Source: Asterias amurensis (taxonomy: Eukaryota > Echinodermata > Asteroidea > Forcipulatida > Asteriidae). From it: a DNA stretch of 64,000 bases. Positions 29,620 through 39,836 of the stretch are shown piece by piece; positions within the stretch are counted from its first letter, which is position 1; each line of letters opens with the position of its first letter. The stretch spans positions 5,145,501-5,209,500 of the forward strand of contig NC_092669.1 of the NCBI RefSeq assembly GCF_032118995.1. The letters run 5' to 3'. The notes under the pieces are model-generated. The model was not told where the DNA came from. It saw only the letters and a list, made by a program, of their open reading frames with translations, and did not search any database. Made by a program: the position numbers and the translations under genes.

Positions 29620-30106
29620 GTTTCTAAATAGACACATTCACTAACCTTTTATAAAAACTTATCGTACATGTTTAGTCATGTTTAATACCAAATTTTACAA
29701 TACATTTTGAGTCACTGCTAATTCTTACAAGATTTATAAATACAGAACGACATAGGTAACCAAACTGAAACTTTGCATGTATTCAAGTTGGGATATGTTA
29801 CATCCACAAAATTTGTTCACACCACGATGTAAGCATTGTTGTGAAAAAAATCGTACACGATTTTTTCTATATTAAAACAACTTAATGGAACCAGCCGATC
29901 ATATCAAGAAACATACTTCCATCCAATGGCCGTCCAAAAACCAATTAAGTAATCATAACTTGCAATTCAAAAGTCAACTCTAGCGGGCGCAACAGACATT
30001 TTGGGATTAGTGAATTAATGTAAACTCGGGACATATAGCAGGTCATTGTGGTGCTTCTTCTGTGCGTGATAGGTATTTCAATATAATAATAATAGTTGTG
30101 GCTTCT
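29620..30106. repeat. dispersed repeat, diverged direct copies
   Basis: TAACCAAACTGAAACTTTGC, ATATGTTACATC and TTGTTCACACCACGATG recur at 30465-30660 (AACCAAGCTGAAACTTTGC, TTGTTCACACGACGATG). Family not recognised; the two copies flank the MITE at 30107-30325. Confidence 0.5.
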
Positions 30107-30325
30107 TATAGACGATGTGACCTATATTTAGATTCATACCGCCCTCTGTTGACAAAACACTATATACGTCACGTTTCGCCGGGTACTGAGTTGCGTAGTC
30201 ATAGTAAGATTGCGTACACTTTCTAGCTGGCTGCCAAAACACAAAGGTTTTGCCCGGCGGTATGCGCGCGAACCATGTTATGGTTTTCGTGTGACGTCAT
30301 TACGTCAAAGGTCACATCGTCTATA
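30107..30325. mobile_element. MITE with TATAGACGATGTGACC ends
   Basis: The left end TATAGACGATGTGACC is the inverse of the right end GGTCACATCGTCTATA. It is about 219 bp with ACCGCCCTCTGTTGAC inside and no coding frame. Confidence 0.7.
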
Positions 30326-30689
30326 TAGCGCACATGTCCGTCACCCAGAGACGCTCTTGGCGCTGTAACATACAGTAATACATTAAGTCCACGGGAAAAG
30401 GGAAACTTTTTCGGGTTCAAACTATGGAAAAAAGTAACTCTTGTGAAAGGAGTTGTGGATAATTTGTTTCTGAATAGACTCATTCACCAACTTTCGATTA
30501 AAAAAAAAAAATCAATGACCTTTGAGCCACCGCTGGTTCAAACAAGATCTATAAGTACAAAACGACTTTGGTAACCAAGCTGAAACTTTGCATGTAGGCC
30601 TATCCATATTGAGATATGTAACATCAAAAAAAATTGTTCACACGACGATGACGCCATCAATTGTGATAAGACGTCACCTTAAAGTTGCA

Positions 30690-31825
30690 GGTCATGATCT
30701 GTATACTGAGTTATGAAAGTTCAAAAGTTTATTATTTCAAAAAATCATAACTCTTGATCTACATGATGGATTCTTACAATCAATACATCATCAGAATTGT
30801 CCTTGAAAACTCCGTAAACGCCTCACAGACATGATCCCATTTTGATCTTGTCTTCCGGCTCAAAAGAGATGTTGAAAATTAAAAAAAATTCATGTCTAAA
30901 GAACTACGTAAATCCCCCATTGGTATGGCATACACATTAAACAAGTAAGCCCACACCATGTGTATTGAACTAGCCGGGCAGCAGAGCCACGCTCCAGTGA
31001 TCACCCATAGAGCCCGAAAAAGCTTCGCGTACAAATGTTCAAGGCGTTTAAAACGTATACGTGTCCCCTGTTTGTTAGTCTCTTCTACGGTCGTCAATAT
31101 TTCATAAGTTCATATTTCCTCAACCACATAAGCTATTTTGACAATCTATACATTATATGAAAGTGCTTTACAAACTTCACAACAATGGATATGTTGGTGA
31201 CCTTTTCTTGACCTTTAGATCTGTCTAAACCGGAAGTGACTGTAAAAACGCTTTGAAAAGGCGTTATTTAAAGCCATTAGGTTGAAATGTACACCTTTTG
31301 ATGGTTTACAATCACTTCATACAAGTTTGGCAAAGGTCTGGTTTAAAAAAAAATAATACCGATGACGTCACCAAAAATTAGTGCGCCCTCTAGCGGCAGA
31401 TTTAAATAATCTAAAAACACACTTTTACTAGATGTTTGTGTCAGAGTTTATGACAATTGTTTCAAAATTGGTAAACATAATCTCCTTCATATTAGCAACA
31501 TATCTGTGGAGTCTACCTTAGCTTCATGGCGTCATCATGTGTCACGTGGTTTTGCTTTAAAGGTGCACTTTTCAAAGCTGTGTCTGCCAAACCAAAAGTT
31601 CAACCGAGGTGAAACTTGGTGTATTGTTAGTCAAGGACATTAACTTCTTGAATTCGAAATGACGTCATGATGACGTCGCCAATGTTTGCAGTTTTGATCA
31701 TTTATAACAAATCTTGAGAACAAAGCAAGGTGCAACAATTGTTTTTTTACACCAGGCTTTTACTTCCGGAAATCGAACACCTTGGGTTTGTTCTCAAACT
31801 CTCAATGTCTTGTCCATTGATAAGT
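30690..31825 (+). repeat. dispersed repeat shared with the PAO array
   Basis: TTATTATTTCAAAAAATCAT, CTCCGTAAACGCCTC and TTTTGATCTTGTCTTCCGG (30725-30895) recur at 35985-36160, 44950-45120 and 56585-56750. TTACACCAGGCTTTTACT and GAACACCTTGGGTTTGTTC (31725-31825) recur at 35750-35825, 44730-44800 and 56345-56415. The two blocks occur in the opposite order inside the array. Confidence 0.55.
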
Positions 31826-31847
31826 TTTGACTGGCAAAAGGTCACCT

Positions 31848-32117
31848 ACGGAGCTCCAGGAGTGCCATCCGACATATCGATTTACCGACATACGTTATCT
31901 CATCAAGAAGACTTATTTCGTCGAATCAGTTACTTACCGACATATTATTTTGCTAAGTCGACTTATTCAAAACAAGTTGACTTAACAACATAATTTATCT
32001 CCCCTAGTCGACTTAGATAAAATGGTTAGTCGACTTACTGACATGATTTATCTCACCAAGTCGACTTACAGTAACTAATTAAGAAGTTTACTTAGCCTAA
32101 GCCTGCACACGTTGCAA
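31848..32117 (-). repeat. R8 AGTCGACTT tandem array, inverted copy
   Basis: Imperfect reiterations of TAAGTCGACTTGGTGAGATA with a period near 53 bp in the reverse orientation. The whole block, with its edge AGCTCCAGGAGTGCCATCC, is inverted relative to 34083-34383. Confidence 0.7.
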
Positions 32118-32929
32118 CGTGTGTGTATTGAGATTGCGAGTTCGCTAATTATTGTGGGGGCGTTTTTCGTGCCTGGGATGCAAAAGAATAACCACAATCT
32201 AAGACTTGAATCAAGTCTACACCTCGTCCAACTCCGATTGTATTAGTCAATTCAGGCATCCTCTTCAATTTTTTTATGTAACAAGCAAAATTATTAATTT
32301 ACTGATTTTATTTTAAAAAAGGTTAATGGCTGTTAGCAAACTGCGTCCAACTAACATTACATGGTGTACATGAACTTGCAAAATAGTGTTACTGGCCTCA
32401 CGTTTTGACCATACCAAAATAGCTACGTGAGAAGAGTGAGACAATAAATCATGAATTCAGTTCAAAAGGATAAAAGTTTGTTTTCGTCATATTATTCATC
32501 AAACTATAAGCCTTACACAATTAAAATCTTCACAACAAAATGTATGTATGGAAGGTACCAGACAGCACGTAACGGAGCCGAGTTGAAAAGTGACAATACC
32601 AAAGTGCAACCATCAGCCGTTGAAGTTACATTATATATGATGGTTGTCAAAAGGATAAAAAGGTTGTTGTCGCCACAACCAACCCCCTTATATTCAACGA
32701 ACCATGTGAATCTATTCAAACAAACAAAACCTTCTAAAGAATATCCATGCATAGATTTGTCAGGTGCATAAAATTATGTCCCAGCCAGCACTGTGATTTA
32801 TGTGTGTTTTACTAGTTTCCTCACTCCCCAACCAAAGTGACTACAATACGTCTCTATTGAATAACAATGGTATATTTCGACATGGTTTTTATTTTCAGCT
32901 TTTCCATAGATCCTGTTTTTTATGCCTCC
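32118..32929. other. non-coding, nothing recognised
   Basis: No gene could be supported. The 106-codon plus-strand frame at 32451-32771 has no recognisable domain, no homologous copy and an antisense frame of equal quality. Confidence 0.4.
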
Positions 32930-33115
32930 CAAAAATGGCCGACCGTGTTAGTTCGCAAAGTAAAAGGAAAACCACGCAATTTCGAGGCAAATTTGTGTGG
33001 ATCATTTTGTTCTACTTTTACAACATCTTTCCAACCATTATGTATTTTATAACAAACGGTTACAAACGCTTTTTATAGACCAACTCGTCCGATCCAAGGC
33101 AACGTGTTCCTTTAA
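32930..33115 (+). mobile_element. R2 MITE, right half
   Basis: It matches the right arm of 19757-20150 from ATGGCCGACCGTG to GGCAACGTGTTCCTTTAA. Confidence 0.78.
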
Positions 33116-33251
33116 CGCATGTAATGTTATTTACATAAATAAGAAAATACTGGAACCCACGATCGGGCTAAGCATACTAATTATGTATCGTTTGGAACCT
33201 CCTTAACATCTCCTGCCCTAGTGGTGCCCGATCCAAGGCGTCAAACATGAC

Positions 33252-33440
33252 TTAAAGCCATTGGACCCTTTCGGTTAACAGTATTGCCCAAGGCCCACAC
33301 TTCGTGTATCACAACTACTTCTATAACAAACCTGTGAAAATTTAGGCTCAATCGGTTATCGGAGTCGGGAGAAAATAACGGGAAAACCCACCCTCGTATC
33401 CGCGCGTTTCGCCGTGTCATGACATGTGTTTAAAATAAAT
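33252..33440 (+). repeat. R7 MITE-like repeat
   Basis: It begins TTAAAGCCATTGGACCCTTT. Internal AACAAACCTGTGAAAATTTA and CTCAATCGG blocks resemble R1 arms, so R7 is probably a related family. Confidence 0.5.
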
Positions 33441-33449
33441 CCGTAATTC

Positions 33450-33960
33450 TTTTGACCCAGAGGTGCTCGGTCCAAGTTGTCAAACATAATGATAATGAAG
33501 TAAATTTAATCACAAACAATGGAACCCCCATGAGCGGGCTAAGCACGGGCTAATCTTACTAATATTCTGGTAGCACCATGTAATGCTTTACAAGGTGCTG
33601 TGGCGCAATTTTGCTGCCGATCGGACCGGGAACACCGGGGCGAAATCCTTCTCTTTTCGATAAGTACACTGGTTTTTTTTTATATGCGTTACATAACACA
33701 TTGGACCAACGGCTTTACGTCCCATCCGAAGGACGAAGCAATGGTTAAGTGACATCATAATTTTGTAAAGTTAAGAAAACTCCTTAACATCTTTTGACCC
33801 AGAGGTGCTCGGTCCAAGTTGTCAAACATAATGACAATGAAGTAAACTTAATCACAAACAATGGAACCCCCATGAGCGGGCTAAGCACGGGCTAATCATA
33901 CTAATATTTTGTAACCGTTGGAACCTACTTTATATCTTTGCCTGGTCAAACATCATTTAA
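33450..33960 (+). repeat. 110-bp direct repeat pair at the array edge
   Basis: CTTTTGACCCAGAGGTGCTC through GCGGGCTAAGCACGGGCTAA occurs at about 33453-33570 and again at about 33797-33915. The array homology begins inside the first copy, at CACAAACAATGGAACCCC (33511). Confidence 0.75.
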
Positions 33961-34082
33961 AGGGGCATTACAGTATTACATTTAGTTTTAGCCCGCAAAC
34001 GTAAAGTTAAAAAGCAATATAAAGACTAGGAAATAGAGTGCTCTCATAGTGGTGCACAAGGTTTGATACACACATCTCAACG

Positions 34083-34383
34083 CGTGTTCAGGCTGTTAAG
34101 TCAACTTCTTAGTTTCTGTAAGTCGACTTGGTGAGATAAATTATGTCAGTTAGTCGACTGATCATTTTATCCAAGTCGACTTGGTGAGATGGGTTATGTC
34201 AGTAAGTCGATTTTCCATTTTATATAAGTCGACTTGGTGAGATAAATTATGTTGTTAAGTCAACTGATTGTTTTGAATAAGTCGACTTAGCAAGATAAAA
34301 TATGTCGGTACGTCAACTTATTCCACGAAATAAGTCGTCTTGATGAGATAAATTATATGGGATGGCACTCCTGGAGATCCGTA
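34083..34383 (+). repeat. R8 AGTCGACTT tandem array (unit 1)
   Basis: About 4.5 imperfect copies of a 53-bp repeat containing AAGTCGACTTGGTGAGATA. It recurs at about 43100-43385 and 54690-54970 as part of the array and inverted at 31848-32117. Confidence 0.75.
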
Positions 34384-36477
34384 GTCACCGTACTTACAAC
34401 GTAGAGCAATGGCGTACAGTACTAACATAGATCTGAACTTGGCTTATACTCGGCGTGTACTTGTTTCCCTACTAGTCCTCCTCATTGCTGAATGATCAAC
34501 ATGGAATTAAAGGCGAAGTTTCGCTGACATGGCCACCTTCTTCAGTGATTCATATGACTTTTAATTAGGTGAGAAAATAGAAGCAGATAAAGACGAACAT
34601 TGGTTTTGTTTTGATCAAACACCGAGAAGTATAGGCTATTTGAGGGTGCTCGGACGGCGTCCCGGACGGCACAGTAGGTTTTAACCAACCATGATAAAAC
34701 GGTAAGCGTTGTGTGAAAATCATTCCTTTTCAAAATAAGTATTTATTTATTGTACAACTATGTTATAAACTTTATACATCATAAGTAGGTTTTAAGTTGA
34801 TCATTTCAAAAGCAGTAACTTGTGCAATTTCCTTACATTGAATCGTTTCAATGACTACCCCCTCGTCTTTGAACAGGCTGGTCCTGAAGAGGGTGCAATA
34901 TAAATTCAATACAGTATTAATAATTGATAAACAAAATAATAAGCCTTCACATTTGTTTAATTGATTTTCCTTTAATCAAACTTTGTTAAATTTTCTTGTT
35001 CTTTTTGCTTCTTTAGAATACAGCAAATTCTGAAACATTCACCGAATGGTCGTGGATCCAGTAAAAGATTTCCACTCGCTGTGTTGTATTCCTTATTTCC
35101 TCGATACAGCCTACAGGTAGAATTAATTTTGTACTAAACTCATTATGTTTTAGTCAACATTTGCGAGGGGCTTGGGTTCGTTTTGCAGTTCCACCGACTT
35201 GCCTTTGTTTTATATTAGATTTAAAGCAGTCTAAAAATTAACAGCCCGCTCTGTACGAAAATCATTATCTTAAAATAAAGCAAGCCTTTCATAAAATGCA
35301 CACACTATTCTTGACGCTTAACAATTATCATAACGTATATACATTTACTTTGATGTTAATAAGCATCAATGTTTCTTGCTCCCCGATAAGTAGGCCTATC
35401 CAAAGTATTTCAGGAATATAACTTGATAATGTAAACATAAATCATGGCTAGTATGAAGTTGTGAACTATCAAAGTAACAAATAATCAAATCGCATTGAAA
35501 ATTTCAAAGTTTATTTATACTGGATATACAATATTCTTGTGAGTAACTCTTAGGGCAGTTTCGAGATCTGCAGCGAAGATGATAGAAAGGAAGTCAACAA
35601 TAATAGCTAGTGTATGATTTATGACAATATCCTAAACAAGTTAAACAAATCGTTCCTACGCCTCATTTCTTTTTTATAAAGCTTCAATTTTATTCCCTTT
35701 TCAAGGCGTTTTCAACAAATCTTGAGAACAAAGCAATGTGCAATATTTGTTTTTTACACCAGGCTTTTACTCCCGGAAACCGAACACCTTGAGTTTGTTT
35801 ACAAACTCTCAATGTCTAGTTGATACTTCTTCTTCTTCTTCTTCTTCTGAATCTCCCATGTCCGCTAACAAAAATACCTTTCCCAAATGAACTTGAAACT
35901 TCGCACATAGTTAGATATTCATTAGGAGAAGAAAAATGTGTATTTACGTCATAATGACGTCATCCATTCTTGAGTTATGAAAATTCAAAGTTTATTATTT
36001 CAAAAAATCGTAACTTTTGATCTACATTATGGATTCTTACAATCGATACATCATCGGAAAGGTCGTTAAAAACTCCGTAAACGCCTCGCAGACATGACCC
36101 CATTTTGATCTTGTCTTCCGGTTCAAAATCGAGGTTGAAAGTTCAAAAATTCATGTATAAAGAACTACGAAATTCCCCTATTGGTCGTATGTATAAAGAT
36201 TGTACACACACAACATGTGTAATGTACACGTACGTGTAGTGTATGCATGTGTTCATCCAGCCCCATAAGCGCGTGGTGTAGTTTCTGTACATCATGAAAT
36301 GGGTATGTTTGTGACCATGTAGGCCAAAGCGATTGTTTGCTTTGATTGGTGCTTTTTTATTGTGACTAGTAAAGTGAACATACTTTCACACATCCGAACA
36401 CCTAGAGTTTGTTTTACAAATTCTAAATTTCTAGTTTCTATGTTAAATTCGCTGATCGCCTTTGAGATATCGACGAA
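34384..36477. other. spacer of unit 1, no gene supported
   Basis: It contains a (CTT)n microsatellite near 35825-35850, the dispersed repeat blocks described at 30690, and a splice-bounded open segment at 35019-35115 (AG acceptor, AG-GTAGAA donor) that is not preserved in unit 2. A 63-codon minus frame near 34542-34733 recurs in units 2 and 3 only because the units are nearly identical. Confidence 0.45.
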
Positions 36478-36515
36478 AATGCAGAGAATTACCGACAGTA
36501 ACGCTGCTTAGATTT
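36478..36515. other. 3'-flank hairpin of PAO-C
   Basis: GCAGAGAATTACCGACAGTA followed by ACGCTGC can pair GCAG with CTGC and TTAC with GTAA. This is the weaker type I form of the hairpin at 39502-39539. Confidence 0.5.
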
Positions 36516-36755
36516 AAAATTTAGGACATAGAAACTTACTCCGAATTGAAAGGTTTTCAAAACTGCCTATTTAATACTGTAGGCATCTTGTTTGCTAAAG
36601 TTTGCCATTAAAACAATTGTTACTAAACGTATACGGTCAACATAAAGAAACTGTTATAATGTTCCGGAAGTACAATGTTAATCAGCCTACCATTCAGTCT
36701 CCATCTGCATAGACCGTCCGTATGGTGAGGCATTCTCCAAATCGAGGAAACCTTA

Positions 36756-37571
36756 CTAGATCAGTAAATACACCAATCCAAAAACAAATAAGTTACAAAG
36801 GAAATTATAAGAACTACAGTGAACTAAAGTTGCTGAACTTGCTTCCGGAACCTCACAACCTAAACCACCTCCTTCATACAAAGGACATTCTTCGAAATTC
36901 TCCATACAGTCGAGAATCTTTAGCCCTTCCCGCTTGCCCGAATCTAACCCCCCTTCAACGTAGCCGTATTGTACTGCTGAGGTCGCTTCCCCTCCGAAGA
37001 AAACGCGGTCAACTCGACCTTCGAGCGCGTCAGTGCATTGCCTGGAGAGTTCGGTGGGCCAAGTTGAGTATGAACCCATGGTGAGTGGATTGCTCGTCCA
37101 GCCTGAGATTAAGATATCCTCGATGTCTGGAATGCTATCCCCGTACATGTTGCGAAGAACTTGTTCTATTTCAGCTTTGGTTTGAGATACTGGCTCGGCC
37201 TCAACTCGTCTTGACTCGTCACCTTTTAAGAGAAACGAAAAAAAAAACAAGTGTGACTAGAGATGGATAGTTCTAGAAGCCAATACAAGGTGTCCTGCCT
37301 AGTCTCTGCCTTTTATACCTGCAGCTCTTCTACTATTTCTGGCCCGCGAGATGACTGTCTGAAATTTCTGTCTACCACGTTGTGTTTCAGAAAGTGGGTT
37401 TACCTACAATTTGGCCGATCGGAGTCACAATAAAACAATTATATCCAAATGTCGAATTCAGGGATTTTGGCGAGTAGAAAAATCAAATGGACTATTGAAA
37501 ACAAATATTTTTAATACACTTTCTTACCGGTTAAAGTCGCCAGCAATGTAGGCGTGCCGTCTGGATCATAC
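36756..37571 (-). pseudogene. PAO-C: type I PAO gene lacking nearly all of exon 1
   Basis: Exon 2 (36756-37222, 467 bp) is open and complete, with FFGGEATS, GYVEGG and the longer type I tail ending FVFGLVYLLI. The 305-bp intron and its splice sites remain, but only the last 44 or so bases of exon 1 survive (37528-37571). After GGATCATACC the sequence jumps directly into an R3 MITE that in unit 2 lies 2.3 kb further upstream. The start codon, signal peptide and FAD Rossmann motif are gone, so no oxidase can be made. Confidence 0.88.
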
Positions 37572-37572
37572 C

Positions 37573-37798
37573 TGGTAAAAAAAAACGCCACGCACCGGGG
37601 TCGACCCAGGGGAGCTAAACGAACGCACCCATTATAATGGTATATAGGGTGCGTTCGTTTAGCTTCCCTGGGTCAACCCCGGTGTGTGGCGGTTTTTTTT
37701 CCAGGACGAACGTGGGTAATGTTCTGCACACGTTTGTTCTGGAAAAAAACCCACGCCACACACCGGGGTCGACCCAGGGGAGCTAAACGAACGCACCC
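37573..37798. mobile_element. two R3 MITEs in tandem, first one cut by the PAO-C deletion
   Basis: The partial first element (to 37630) ends GCTAAACGAACGCACCC. After ATTATAATGGTATATA comes a complete 152-bp fold-back element at 37647-37798 with ends GGGTGCGTTCGTTTAGC and GCTAAACGAACGCACCC. Confidence 0.8.
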
Positions 37799-38689
37799 AT
37801 AGTTACCAACGGACTCGCACTCGTGTTCGCTCTTGGTTGTGGCTTTTGCCACTCGACAAGCGCGCGTGGTCTCCCCTTCAAGTCACTTGGGATCGCGGCT
37901 CGACAAATCTGTCCAAGCCACAATTGGCCTTGACAAAAGGCTAACCGTTCACAACGGAGATACTACACTGATCATAAGTGAGTTAGTCTTGTGACTGAGG
38001 AGACTGGACCCCTGTCTTTATTATTCACGAGCCTCGAAGTGTGATGCAGATGATCAGGCTAGGGATCGAGTTAGTCTTGATTGGGGAAATAGTTGTTGTG
38101 TTATTTATCGATAGAGGGCGCAAGGCTATATGAGACTGGATAAGTTTCAACTCCTTTTAAATAGGTTGGGTAAAGGTTACCCAGATTCCGCCTATACAAA
38201 AGAAAAACACTTGCCCTCAAAGTTTGAGTTTAGTAAGCCTGTTTTATTATACACAAACCCTTTCTTTAAATCTTTCCAACCGCTAGTTGTTTAACCTATA
38301 ATTATGTCGGACATTTCGTCTAATAATTATTTTTTATGTAAGAAACCAGACAACACATTCAAACTTAAAATCCTTCCCATAACCTCCCTAATGAAACACT
38401 TAATTTTTGTGCTGCAATAACCCTTAGTACATAGAAGGAAAAAAATATGCCTCAAAGCGGCACCCAAAACAAAATGATGGTAAATATTTACAGCAGTAAA
38501 AAAAAAAAACATACATTTTTAGGTGACCGTTTTTAAACCACTGAACGCTCGCAAAAATATTAATTACTGTTGTTTGAATTTTTAGTGGGGGTAAACTGCT
38601 ACAACTGTTTTACTAATGCTTGTACGAGTACAAAAGTAATGTAATGACCCACACGAAGTTGAAAACGTGAGTTTAACTGTAGTATATTC
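37799..38689. other. PAO 5'-flank block and AT-rich spacer (unit 1)
   Basis: It holds the block shared with 22570-22895. The rest is non-coding. A minus-strand frame at 38327-38512 recurs in the other units only through unit identity. Confidence 0.45.
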
Positions 38690-38935
38690 GTATAGGTATT
38701 AAACAAACTCTAAAGGCAAACTATCATAAGATGAAAATTATTTTAGCATGTAAAAACGTATTTTCATTACATAGTTTTACTCATTTCTCAAAAATTAGGG
38801 CACCTCAGCATCTGATATTTTAAGGTAAGCTTTCTATTATTATTATCTTTAAACGGTGTAAGTTTAATGTAAATCTGTGGACATTGTGTTTTGTGTTACT
38901 AAAAGTACCCAAATCCTTTAAAGGCAACATTTTCC
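38690..38935 (-). mobile_element. R5 MITE copy (unit 1)
   Basis: It contains TTACTCATTTCTCAAAAATT, GCACCTCAGCA, TGTGGACATTGTGTTTTGTG and the terminus AAATCCTTTAAAGG. It is homologous to 50290-50510, 61900-62120 and the second R5 copy at 45565-45878. Confidence 0.6.
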
Positions 38936-39122
38936 TCTTTTTTGGGGGGGGGGGGGGGCTGTTTGGTCATTTTAATCCTTTACAAAAAATGAAGATACGT
39001 GTTTTGAAATTCAAAGGTGTGGTTGCGTTCTTAAGTAGTGCCGAAAATCTGGGGCAATCTTTTTGTCTTTTTGATTGCATGGCCCTGTCCCCAGATTCGG
39101 CTCAGGCTAGCTTGGTCCGCGA

Positions 39123-39367
39123 GGTTTAGCTGCACACTACGCGAGCAAATACGTGAACGTGAACGTCGGACAATAATATTGTGTTGTTTTGGGTGACGTC
39201 GCAACTTTGGGCCTATCGCATGCTCACGTATGACGTCTGCGCGCACGTACGTACCTGATGTGAAAAATTGTAACTTCAGTATTCTAAAAATGTAAGATTT
39301 TACCGATACAATATTTTCTGGCGTTCGCGTTCAACGTTCATGTTCACGCGAAATGTGCAGCTAAACC
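39123..39367. mobile_element. MITE with GGTTTAGCTGCACA ends (unit 1)
   Basis: The left end GGTTTAGCTGCACA and right end TGTGCAGCTAAACC are inverted, and the inner arms are rich in CGTGAACGTGAACG-like repeats. It is 245 bp and recurs at 50713-50957 and 62323-62567. Confidence 0.72.
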
Positions 39368-39501
39368 ACCCGTACGCGCTTAGGGCTTAGACGAGATTAG
39401 CTGCCGGACGAAGCCGAATAGAAAGCCGAAGCCGTGGTTTCGAAAATGGCAAATGTCCACACGAACTATGTCCACGCACGACGAATGTCATAGGATTGGA
39501 C

Positions 39502-39539
39502 AATCTGAGAAGCATTACTACTGTAACGCTTCTCAGATT
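39502..39539. other. 3'-flank hairpin of PAO-D
   Basis: A 12-bp perfect stem, AATCTGAGAAGC with GCTTCTCAGATT, continues after one mismatch as TTAC/GTAA around a TACT loop. It lies about 296 bases after the PAO-D stop and is identical downstream of PAO-F and PAO-H. Confidence 0.7.
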
Positions 39540-39830
39540 CAAATGTTTGGACACAACCATGTTAATTTTTAACCTAAAATCCTTCGAAGTGATTTGTTTT
39601 CCAAGCTCCTTTTCTACTATCGAAAGCTACTGTAAACTTCTAACCATAAGTTATGCCAATAACGCTTGTAATTATTACTAACTATACACATACCTCCTCT
39701 TTAAAATGTCTAATCTATTTGAGAAACTGTTACTTATACAAACTGTTCCTCTACTCAAGATAAAATTGGTTATGTGGAACCGTTTACCGTTTAGATTCCA
39801 CCGGCTTAAGCCCTACCTCTGTATTGGAAC

Positions 39831-39836
39831 TTTATT
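39831..39836 (-). terminator. polyadenylation signal overlapping the PAO-D stop
   Basis: The minus strand reads ATTTAATAAAG, so AATAAA overlaps the TAA stop codon. The same arrangement occurs at 51421-51426 (PAO-F) and 63031-63036 (PAO-H), but not in type I genes. Use of the signal is inferred. Confidence 0.45.

Noticed and set aside
32451-32771. 106-codon plus-strand frame as a gene
   Set aside because: There is no domain, signal, splice partner or second copy, and an antisense frame of similar length overlaps it.
34542-34733. 63-codon minus-strand frame present in all three units
   Set aside because: The units are nearly identical throughout, so recurrence is not evidence of selection. 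No domain, splice context or outside copy was seen.
35019-35115. exon-like segment (acceptor CTTCTTTAG, donor GTAGAA, one open frame)
   Set aside because: Unit 2 lacks the acceptor and part of the segment, there are no neighbouring exons, and no recognisable protein family.
36722-37084. 120-codon plus-strand frame, repeated at 46024-46386 and 57648-58010
   Set aside because: It is antisense to PAO exon 2 and is kept only because the sense strand is conserved.
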